Below, piece after piece: positions 37,566 through 43,799 of a stretch of 64,000 nt of DNA. Position 1 is the stretch's first letter, and each line of letters starts with the position of its first letter. Origin of the DNA: Flavobacteriaceae bacterium (lineage in GTDB: Bacteria; Bacteroidota; Bacteroidia; Flavobacteriales; Flavobacteriaceae); NCBI GenBank assembly GCA_018623195.1, contig JAAZVY010000002.1:20446-84445 (forward strand), written 5' to 3'. The notes under the pieces were generated by a model that saw nothing but the letters and a program-made list of their open reading frames with translations, ran no database searches and had not been told where the DNA came from. The position numbers and the translations under genes are program-made.

Positions 37566-37785
37566 AGTAAAATCGCTATTCATTTTTGGATTTTTTCTAT
37601 TCTTCTTTTCAGAGGTGAGTGCTCAATGTGCTATGTGTCGGGCAGTGCTCGAATCAGGTACTGACACTTCTGCTGCCGAAGGAATTAATAATGGTATTGT
37701 CTACCTTATGGCCATCCCTTACATCCTTGTTGGAGTAGTCTTTTATGCGGTTTATAAAAAATTGAGACCCACAAAATACTCTTAA
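37555..37785 (+). CDS. Small membrane protein with a CAMC motif
   Basis: This 76-residue protein has a signal peptide or first helix (about 6-22, ending VSAQ), then CAMCRAVLES, a short loop and a second helix (about 46-66). The CxxC just after the predicted cleavage site would face the periplasm, where it could bind metal or haem or be redox active. The overlap with DUF420 and the oxidase-assembly context suggest a role there. I do not recognise a characterised family. Confidence 0.7.
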   Translation: MPTRVKSLFIFGFFLFFFSEVSAQCAMCRAVLESGTDTSAAEGINNGIVYLMAIPYILVGVVFYAVYKKLRPTKYS

Positions 37786-37806
37786 ACACTGCCCTTTTTT
37801 AATGAG

Positions 37807-37830
37807 CGCTGTGATTTATAAATCGCAGCG
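37807..37830 (+). repeat. Near-perfect inverted repeat upstream of the HTH gene
   Basis: CGCTGTGATTT, AT, AAATCGCAGCG: 11 pairs with a single G-T pair. No T tract follows on either strand, so it is not an ordinary terminator. It lies 63 bases before the HTH gene and could be its operator. Confidence 0.5.
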
Positions 37831-37892
37831 AATATAATTTCGTAAACAACTGTATACGAGATAGTTTGCTATTCGTTTTAAAATCATTTACG

Positions 37893-38162
37893 ATGAATAG
37901 TATTAAAAATCTACACCGATTAAAGAGATTACACCAACTCATTCGATCTGAATGCACGGGTACTCCCTATGAACTTTCTAGACGTCTTCATATCAGCGAG
38001 CGTTTGGTTTATCTTTTGGTAGAACAGCTTAGAGACTTTGACGCACTCATTGAATACGATCGATCAAGACAGACCTATTATTACCGCGAATTGTTTGATT
38101 TAGAAGTGGATATTTCAGTTCGGGTTTACAATAAAGATCAGATGATTGAATTATATCGTTGA
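37893..38162 (+). CDS. Small helix-turn-helix protein
   Basis: The ATG at 37893 gives 89 residues; an upstream in-frame TTG is less likely. Residues about 22-48 (TGTPYELSRRLHISERLVYL) look like an HTH_11 or winged-helix DNA-binding unit, and the rest (DRSRQTYYYRELFDLEVDI) like the wing. There is no effector domain. It is the first gene of the AT-rich island and is likely its regulator, possibly acting on the inverted repeat just upstream. Regulation is inferred from position only. Confidence 0.65.
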   Translation: MNSIKNLHRLKRLHQLIRSECTGTPYELSRRLHISERLVYLLVEQLRDFDALIEYDRSRQTYYYRELFDLEVDISVRVYNKDQMIELYR

Positions 38163-38198
38163 TCGATTTGACTGAAAGGTTATTGCATTGTCGGCTTC

Positions 38199-38206
38199 TA
38201 GTTTTG
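38199..38206 (+). promoter_or_regulatory. -7 element in front of the peptide-island operon
   Basis: TAGTTTTG matches TAnnTTTG, 17 bases before the ATG of the 47-codon ORF. No clean TTTG sits at the right distance for -33, so it may depend on an activator such as the HTH protein. Confidence 0.4.
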
Positions 38207-38223
38207 AAACAAATTCAATGATT

Positions 38224-38367
38224 ATGTACAACACTAAGTTTAAAAAAAGTAAGCACATTAAACCGTTAGAACCTCGATTTGAAATGGGTTGGTTCAAAAG
38301 CGGTGAAATTAGTACGAGTATTCAATCAGATGGGGATTTCACCGTCACCGGTAAGATTCGTTTTTAA
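38224..38367 (+). CDS. Small ORF, 47 residues, unknown
   Basis: The ORF begins MYNTKFKKSKHIKPLEPRFE and ends TVTGKIRF. It is basic in the first half and has no membrane helix or cysteine, but has one Trp. Support for being real: a -7 element 17 bases upstream, an ATG start, and a stop that lies 1 base before the ATG of the next gene (stop 38365-38367, ATG 38369), as in coupled operons. It could be a leader ORF, a precursor peptide or a small accessory protein. I do not recognise it. Confidence 0.45.
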   Translation: MYNTKFKKSKHIKPLEPRFEMGWFKSGEISTSIQSDGDFTVTGKIRF

Positions 38368-38368
38368 T

Positions 38369-39190
38369 ATGTTCGGCGCCTACCAAGCCCTCTTTCGAAG
38401 GGGGCTTATTTATATTTTATACTTAGCTAGTTTCTTTATGCTGTATGGTCAATATTCAAATTCTATTGAGTTAGAAGAGGTCGAATTGTCGCCTGATAAT
38501 CTTGTGTTCATGTTGAAATCAATACAAGAATTGCCTCAATCTGAAAGCGTTTCAAAATTTAGTCACGTGGACTATCGCGAAATATTATCTGCTGGTAGTC
38601 ATTCGGTTATCACCACTGATAGAAAACTTATTTATCAATTAAATGTAGAACATCCCCTGAACTATTCGGATGCTTTTGAATCGAACTGGTGGTTAACCGA
38701 TGAAAAGTGTTCTTACTCTGGAAGATACAAAGGACCGTTTCCTGATTTATCTTTTGCCGCACGCACTTTTCAATTGAGCTATTTCATAAAATTATTGGAG
38801 GATTACTTTGATCGTTTAATTGTATCTAGGGAACCTGATAAACTGGGCTTGAGTTATCACTTTAGAGCTGATTCTAATATCTCTCAAATGAATATTTCAG
38901 GCTCTTTATTGTTTAATCATGAGAATCAATTATTAGAAATTCAGTTGTTTTTGCGATTGAAGCCTGGAAATTCAAATCTGTCCATTGAGAGTTTGCATAT
39001 AGTGAATACGTATCCTTTTAATGAGAAGTTAAGTCGTCAACAAGCGATGACTACCTATATTGATGCAAGTAATAAGAGAATTACTCAGTTCCAAGATTTT
39101 AGATTTTCTGAGGTCTTGGTCGAAGCTGACCAACTTCAATTGCCAGTGGATCATAAAAAGGCTCTAAAGCCCTCTTGTTATGAGCCCTGA
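38369..39190 (+). CDS. Secreted protein of unknown function
   Basis: The ATG at 38369 was chosen because it immediately follows the stop of the 47-codon ORF and gives a good signal peptide (RRGLIYILYLASFFMLYG, likely cleaved near LYGQ). Upstream in-frame TTG/ATG codons overlap the small ORF. Length 273 residues. The mature part is soluble, rich in beta-type alternation (RADSNISQMNISGSLLFNHE), and has two cysteines. No family is recognised. It overlaps the following gene by 11 bases, so it is tightly coupled to the island operon. Confidence 0.6.
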   Translation: MFGAYQALFRRGLIYILYLASFFMLYGQYSNSIELEEVELSPDNLVFMLKSIQELPQSESVSKFSHVDYREILSAGSHSVITTDRKLIYQLNVEHPLNYSDAFESNWWLTDEKCSYSGRYKGPFPDLSFAARTFQLSYFIKLLEDYFDRLIVSREPDKLGLSYHFRADSNISQMNISGSLLFNHENQLLEIQLFLRLKPGNSNLSIESLHIVNTYPFNEKLSRQQAMTTYIDASNKRITQFQDFRFSEVLVEADQLQLPVDHKKALKPSCYEP

Positions 39191-39923
39191 ATTGGTATAT
39201 GTACTTTCTCATGATAGTTCTAGTCCTTTCTATAAATCTTATGCTAGTTTGTTCAAAGGCTTTCTGTTGGATAGTATTGATAATCAAGTAATTGAAGATC
39301 TTGACATTATCGGTCATTTATTGTTTCAAATGATGATGCATATTGATCGCATCGAAGATGATCAAGCGAAAGGTATGGATATGGTTATTGCACTTCAAAC
39401 AGAAGCTGCCAAGAGACTTTCGTATTATTTTCCCATTAACCATTCCTTTTGGATGCAATACGATCGAATTGCCAAAGAGTTTGCTCAACGCAAAAGACTT
39501 GATAGATTATGTCATCAGAGAAGTAGTTGGGTTAATTATGAGACTCTCGCATTATCTCGATCAATTTATGCCGAACTAGGTTTAATAGCTCTCTTAGAAT
39601 TAGGTCTACTTCAAAATCAACGATTTAATACGCTTATTAAGAGTCATAGACAATTTGTTATTGCCTTTCAGCTTTATGATGATTGTGCTGATTTCTATGA
39701 AGATCAGAGTAAGGAACAATTCAATTGGGCAATTCACAAGGCTTCTGCAAAGGGTATTCCTCTTGATCAATTCTATCGATCTACGCTTTTTAGTGCACTA
39801 ATTGATACTGTCGTTGGTCACTTGAATAATGCTGCTGAGTTGATTGAGGAATTGCCAAGAAGTGAGTATGGCTTGCTTATAAAGAAGATAAGAGACTCGG
39901 TGGATTCCCTTTACCAAGTATAA
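39180..39923 (+). CDS. Class I isoprenoid-synthase-like protein
   Basis: This 247-residue, mostly helical protein carries QLYDDCADFYED (164-175), with D167, D168 and D171 forming DDxxD preceded by FQ. That matches the second Asp-rich motif of trans-prenyl diphosphate synthases. Around residues 54-65, HIDRIEDDQAKG (D56, D60, D61) could serve as the first metal site but is not a clean DDxxD. The length is short for a full synthase. Class I prenyl enzymes acting on peptides exist (ComQ modifies the ComX pheromone). Here the gene abuts a peptidase gene (0-base gap) in a peptide island. Function inferred; it may be inactive or use another diphosphate. Confidence 0.5.
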   Translation: MSPELVYVLSHDSSSPFYKSYASLFKGFLLDSIDNQVIEDLDIIGHLLFQMMMHIDRIEDDQAKGMDMVIALQTEAAKRLSYYFPINHSFWMQYDRIAKEFAQRKRLDRLCHQRSSWVNYETLALSRSIYAELGLIALLELGLLQNQRFNTLIKSHRQFVIAFQLYDDCADFYEDQSKEQFNWAIHKASAKGIPLDQFYRSTLFSALIDTVVGHLNNAAELIEELPRSEYGLLIKKIRDSVDSLYQV

Positions 39924-41018
39924 ATGAATTCAAAATTATTTCATTGCCCTTTGCACTTTGAGCTTATTTCAGGTCAAACCTATTTACTTAATGATAAGAT
40001 TCAATTAGTGAGTTACGAGTTAAGTAAAGAGTTATTTGATCTGTTAACTTACTGTCGTCTCCCCAGAACCAAAGCAGAACTGATCGACGAATTATCAAAG
40101 AAATTGATCTCATCCGAGGAATGCCAAGAATTAATCTTAGAGTTAGATCTACTTACAGGTAAAGAACAAAGGATTCGTTCTAAGGTACTTCGTCGAATAA
40201 ACCATGCTGGTTTACGCGGGATAGATTTAAGGATTAATCGGTGTCAATTTTCTTGGCTCAATACCTTGAAATTATTTTCAATCGAGGTTATGGTAGGTCT
40301 CTGTCTACTTGCTATGCTATCTCTGATGGCTGTTGGAATAGTGTTGGGAAAAAGTGTCCTTGATACTCCACTGCCATTTTGGGGATTGTTATTAGTTCTG
40401 CTTAGTACTCCTATTCATGAATTAGGGCACGCTATGGCCTATAAAAGTCTGGGAGGAAGCGCTTTTAGTATAGGAGCGGGTTTCTATTTTTTTATTCCGG
40501 TTTTATTCGTTGATGTTTCATTAAGCAATTCACTTTCTAGAGCTAGCCGTTTGAAAATTAGTCTAGCAGGTGTCTATTTCGAATTGATTTGGATTTTGTT
40601 TTTACTTGGTTTTGGGTTGGCTTTTCAAATTGATTGGATGTATACAGCGATCCTTTTGATCGGTATTCAAGCCTTGTGGAATTTGAACCCATTTTTTCGA
40701 TCAGATGGTTATTGGATTCTCTCTGACTTAACAAATACTCGATGGCTTTCACGAAGCAGTGCTGAAGAATTAAGGATGTTTATTAAGGCTAATAGACCTT
40801 TAAACGGGTTAGTTTTTTATGCGATTACAAGAAGTTTTTTTGTCGCTTATTGTTTTATTCATCTCATTTATCAATTCTTTTTTGCCGAAAAACGATTGGT
40901 TGAGGTCTTGATTGATTTTATTCGATCTCCTTCGATTGATCATTTTTCAGTGACACTTATACTGCCTTTTCTGTTTGTAATATCCCTTTTTCGTTATGCT
41001 GCAAAGAGATTGCAATGA
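39924..41018 (+). CDS. M50-type membrane zinc metalloprotease with PqqD-like N-terminus
   Basis: This 364-residue protein has an N-terminal soluble part (about 1-85; YLLNDKIQLVSYELSKELFD) resembling PqqD/RiPP-recognition winged helices. About eight hydrophobic segments follow. HELGH (165-169) in a helix and NPFFRSDGYW (255-264, D261) are the two metal-binding motifs of the M50 branch found with peptide-maturation clusters (YydH-like). Such proteases cut within or next to the membrane. It sits immediately after the isoprenoid-synthase-like gene and 37 bases before the double-glycine peptide, a plausible substrate. Confidence 0.75.
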   Translation: MNSKLFHCPLHFELISGQTYLLNDKIQLVSYELSKELFDLLTYCRLPRTKAELIDELSKKLISSEECQELILELDLLTGKEQRIRSKVLRRINHAGLRGIDLRINRCQFSWLNTLKLFSIEVMVGLCLLAMLSLMAVGIVLGKSVLDTPLPFWGLLLVLLSTPIHELGHAMAYKSLGGSAFSIGAGFYFFIPVLFVDVSLSNSLSRASRLKISLAGVYFELIWILFLLGFGLAFQIDWMYTAILLIGIQALWNLNPFFRSDGYWILSDLTNTRWLSRSSAEELRMFIKANRPLNGLVFYAITRSFFVAYCFIHLIYQFFFAEKRLVEVLIDFIRSPSIDHFSVTLILPFLFVISLFRYAAKRLQ

Positions 41019-41055
41019 GCTCGGATATCTTACCCTTCAATTCAAAAACATAACA

Positions 41056-41199
41056 ATGAAAAGAGCTTTATCAATACCTGAAATGAAAAAAGTGAGAGGT
41101 GGTTTCTTACCCTTTGTAGTCATCCTAGTTATCGATGCTACACTACTCGGTTTTATGAGTGGATATATTTATGAATCTTTTACCAGTGATCACCAATGA
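41056..41199 (+). CDS. Double-glycine leader peptide (bacteriocin or signal peptide precursor)
   Basis: A 47-residue ORF with ATG at 41056. The first 16 residues, MKRALSIPEMKKVRGG, fit the double-glycine leader pattern (hydrophobic residues at -15 and -12/-7 relative to the cut, Glu, then GG). The predicted core has 31 residues, begins FLPFVV, is strongly hydrophobic and contains GFMSG (a GxxxG helix-packing motif as in two-peptide bacteriocins), and ends with a polar tail. It has no Cys or Trp. A C39 leader peptidase is encoded 170 bases downstream. An in-frame upstream ATG at 40996 overlaps the protease gene and would destroy the leader pattern. Confidence 0.75.
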   Translation: MKRALSIPEMKKVRGGFLPFVVILVIDATLLGFMSGYIYESFTSDHQ

Positions 41200-41218
41200 T
41201 TTTCTCTGCATTAACCAA

Positions 41219-41251
41219 AAAATCTCTTGAGGTGGGTCTTTTCGAGATTTT
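41219..41251 (+). other. Stem-loop between the two peptide genes
   Basis: AAAATCTC (41219-41226) and GAGATTTT (41244-41251) can pair over a 17-base loop. Only TCGTT follows, so it is a poor terminator. It might stabilise or attenuate the peptide message. Confidence 0.3.
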
Positions 41252-41301
41252 CGTTCAAAGCTTTAAAAGAGGACAAGATTTTTATCATAGAAACTGTAAT
41301 C

Positions 41302-41388
41302 ATGAATAAAGAATGGCAATATGGGTTAGGTTTTGTAGCAATACTTGCCCTGTTTATAATCATTGGAAGATGGGTAGCTACCCATTAA
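41302..41388 (+). CDS. Hydrophobic micropeptide, 28 residues
   Basis: The ATG at 41302 opens a 28-residue ORF beginning MNKEWQYGLG and ending GRWVATH, with a 12-residue hydrophobic core between. It has two Trp near the membrane borders and a Lys/Arg at each end, the profile of a single-span membrane peptide. Its last 19 bases overlap the C39 peptidase start, suggesting coupled translation. It has no double-glycine leader. It could be a second bacteriocin-type peptide, an immunity-type peptide or an exporter partner. A chance ORF remains possible. Confidence 0.45.
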   Translation: MNKEWQYGLGFVAILALFIIIGRWVATH

Positions 41389-41774
41389 TCTCGGTTAAAC
41401 AACGATCTTTTTTCGATTGTGGAATAGCTTGCTTAAAAAGCCTATTTCTATACCATGGTTGTTTTTTCAGCCTTCCGAGACGACAAAAACGCTTTCGGGG
41501 GTATAGTCTTTATGAGCTTTTTAAGTTAGCTGACCAGCAAGGGATGCAAGCGTTTGTTTATCGATCCTCATCATTTGACGTAGACTGTATTCCTTGTCTG
41601 GTTCAATTAAGCTACATGGGGGTCGGACACTACGTTGTTGTATATGGTTACACTGCGAATAAAATACAGATCATGGACCCATCGGTGGGTCGTATTTATT
41701 GGTTGCCTGAAACGAAATTTCAGCGATTGTGGTCGGGATTTTTCTTAGTTCTATCAGAGAAAAAACCTCTGTAA
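41370..41774 (+). CDS. Stand-alone C39-family leader peptidase
   Basis: The ATG at 41370 is preferred (134 residues); an earlier ATG at 41313 would add 19 residues unlike the family and overlap the micropeptide. VKQRSFFDCGIACLKSLF holds the oxyanion Gln and the catalytic Cys, GVGHYVVVYGY the catalytic His, and IMDPSVG the Asp. This is the domain that cuts double-glycine leaders, normally fused to the N-terminus of a peptide ABC exporter. Here it is free of any ABC part. An ABC ATPase gene begins 100 bases downstream but is of the MacB type. Confidence 0.85.
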   Translation: MGSYPLISVKQRSFFDCGIACLKSLFLYHGCFFSLPRRQKRFRGYSLYELFKLADQQGMQAFVYRSSSFDVDCIPCLVQLSYMGVGHYVVVYGYTANKIQIMDPSVGRIYWLPETKFQRLWSGFFLVLSEKKPL

Positions 41775-41874
41775 AATCTGTTTTATTGAAATTTTAACGT
41801 TTGTGGACAACATAAGCTGTAACAAAGCAGTTTCTTTGTCGTCTAAAGGGGTATAAACGTAGCTACTCGTATCG

Positions 41875-42576
41875 ATGATAGAAATTAAAGACTTGCATAA
41901 GTCATATCAAATGGGCAGTAATTCACTGCATGTCTTAAAAGGAATCAACTTTTCTGTAGAACAAGGTGAATTAGTGGCAATTATGGGTTCTTCGGGTTCT
42001 GGTAAATCGACTTTACTGAACATCTTAGGAATGTTAGATGAAGCTGATTCAGGTTCTTATACCTTAGATTCTGTACCTATTGTAGACCTTAATGAGACCA
42101 AGGCAGCTGAATATCGAAATAAGTTTCTTGGATTTATTTTTCAGTCTTTTAACTTGATCAACTACAAATCAGCCGTTGAAAATGTTGCTCTTCCATTGTA
42201 TTATCAAGGTAAATCTAGAAAGGAGCGAAATGCTACAGCACTAGAATATCTTGATCGAGTCGGTCTAAAACCCTGGGCAGACCATTTGCCCAGTGAGCTA
42301 TCAGGAGGTCAAAAGCAGCGTGTAGCTATTGCCCGTGCAATGGCTGCAGACCCTAAAGTTCTCTTAGCTGATGAGCCCACCGGAGCTTTAGATAGCAAAA
42401 CTTCTTATGAGGTGATGGACCTCATTCAGAAAATTAATGATGAGGGTAATACCATACTCGTGGTAACTCATGAGGAGGATATCGCTCATATGTGCAAACG
42501 AATCGTCTACTTGAAAGACGGCGTGATTGTTGAAGATAAAAAAGTAGACCAAGTACGCGCCTCTCAATATGTTTAG
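41875..42576 (+). CDS. MacB/LolD-type ABC transporter ATPase
   Basis: This 233-residue ATPase has Walker [10 protein letters not shown], the signature LSGGQKQR, Walker [13 protein letters not shown] and a switch His (VVTHEED). It belongs to the MacB/LolD/FtsE branch. It is the first gene of a five-gene exporter operon (ATPase, two permeases, adaptor, TolC). Base composition is that of the chromosome, not of the AT-rich island upstream. A substrate cannot be inferred from sequence. The island peptide is one candidate. Confidence 0.94.
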   Translation: MIEIKDLHKSYQMGSNSLHVLKGINFSVEQGELVAIMGSSGSGKSTLLNILGMLDEADSGSYTLDSVPIVDLNETKAAEYRNKFLGFIFQSFNLINYKSAVENVALPLYYQGKSRKERNATALEYLDRVGLKPWADHLPSELSGGQKQRVAIARAMAADPKVLLADEPTGALDSKTSYEVMDLIQKINDEGNTILVVTHEEDIAHMCKRIVYLKDGVIVEDKKVDQVRASQYV

Positions 42577-43798
42577 TAGAGATACCTGGAAAGAGATTTT
42601 CGATACCATTCGAAAGAATAAGCTTAGAACCTTTTTGACAGGGTTCACAATGGCCTTAGGGATTTTTATTGTAGTCATCCTGGTAGGGTTTACCAATGGT
42701 TTGCAGAATACCTTTGAAAAATTCTTTGGGGATGATGCCACCAACACCCTGTTTGTATTTCCAGGAAGAACATCGATGCCCTACAAGGGATACACTTCAA
42801 ATCGAAGAATTCAATTCGATAATTCAGACTTAAAAGATATCGAGGAAAATTTTGCAATGTTTCTCGATTATATTACTCCACGTATTACTCGTTCTAGTCT
42901 TGTAAGATATAAGGGAGAATCTAATAACTATACGAATAGAGCAGTGGCTCCAGCCCATCAATTCAGTGAGAAAACGATTATTATGAAAGGTCGTTTTTTA
43001 AATGAAAATGACATAAATATCAGAGCGAAGTATGCAGTGATTGGGCGTTTAGTTGCCAAGGATTTATTTAAAGAGGAAGATCCTATTGGGAAATACATCA
43101 CTTTGGGCGACAGTGCATTTAAAGTTATTGGTGTGTTTCAAGACGATGGAGGGGACAATGAAGAGCGCTTCATTTATATCCCTTATACTACGAGACAACT
43201 TATCGAAAAAGGGAATGATAAGATTGAACAGATCATCCTTGGGTTTAACCCTAGTATAGGCTATGCTGGTGCTATGGCTCTTGAGAAAAATGTAACTAAA
43301 CTTCTAAAGGAGAAGAAATTCATTGCAAGAGAAGATCGCAGCGGAATATTCATTCGAAATATTGCAGATGAACTCAAGCAGAATCAACAATTTGCTCAGG
43401 TATTAGGATTTATAGCATTGTTTTTTGCCATTGGTACTATTGTTGCAGGTATCATTGGTGTAAGTAATATCATGATTTTTGTGGTAAAGGAGCGCACTAA
43501 AGAAATCGGAATTCGAAAAGCTTTAGGAGCGACACCTAGAGTCGTGATTAGTACCATTTTATTAGAGGCTACCACGATAACGATTTTATCTGGCTTCTCT
43601 GGAATGCTTGCTGGAGTGGTTATTCTTCAGAATCTGGGAGGCAAGCTTGAAGATTATTTTATCACTAATCCTTACATCGATTTGGGTTTCGCAATTGGAG
43701 CAACCGTAATCTTAATCATTTTCGGAAGTATCGCTGGGTATATTCCCGCGAAGCGTGCTGCTCGAATTAAACCCATTGTAGCACTTAGAGACGAATAA
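42569..43798 (+). CDS. MacB-type ABC permease, first copy
   Basis: This 409-residue permease has one helix near the N-terminus (about 18-40), a large periplasmic MacB_PCD domain (about 45-250), and three C-terminal helices of the FtsX fold with [20 protein letters not shown] before the second. It overlaps the ATPase gene by 8 bases and precedes a paralogous permease by 1 base. Two permease subunits would form a heterodimer. The family couples ATP hydrolysis to periplasmic substrate extrusion through an adaptor and TolC. Confidence 0.93.
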   Translation: MFSRDTWKEIFDTIRKNKLRTFLTGFTMALGIFIVVILVGFTNGLQNTFEKFFGDDATNTLFVFPGRTSMPYKGYTSNRRIQFDNSDLKDIEENFAMFLDYITPRITRSSLVRYKGESNNYTNRAVAPAHQFSEKTIIMKGRFLNENDINIRAKYAVIGRLVAKDLFKEEDPIGKYITLGDSAFKVIGVFQDDGGDNEERFIYIPYTTRQLIEKGNDKIEQIILGFNPSIGYAGAMALEKNVTKLLKEKKFIAREDRSGIFIRNIADELKQNQQFAQVLGFIALFFAIGTIVAGIIGVSNIMIFVVKERTKEIGIRKALGATPRVVISTILLEATTITILSGFSGMLAGVVILQNLGGKLEDYFITNPYIDLGFAIGATVILIIFGSIAGYIPAKRAARIKPIVALRDE

Positions 43799-43799
43799 T

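Noticed and set aside
38279-38368. TTG start for the secreted island protein
   Set aside because: It overlaps the 47-codon ORF and weakens the signal peptide. The ATG at 38369 is adjacent to that ORF's stop.
40996-41055. Longer form of the GG peptide starting inside the M50 gene
   Set aside because: Twenty extra residues would spoil the typical leader length and pattern.
41313-41369. Longer C39 start
   Set aside because: The extra residues are read out of frame through the micropeptide and have no counterpart in C39 peptidases.
41822-41839. ACAAAG/CTTTGT repeat before the MacB-type operon as terminator
   Set aside because: Only a 6-bp AT-rich stem with no T tract, so no termination function can be supported.
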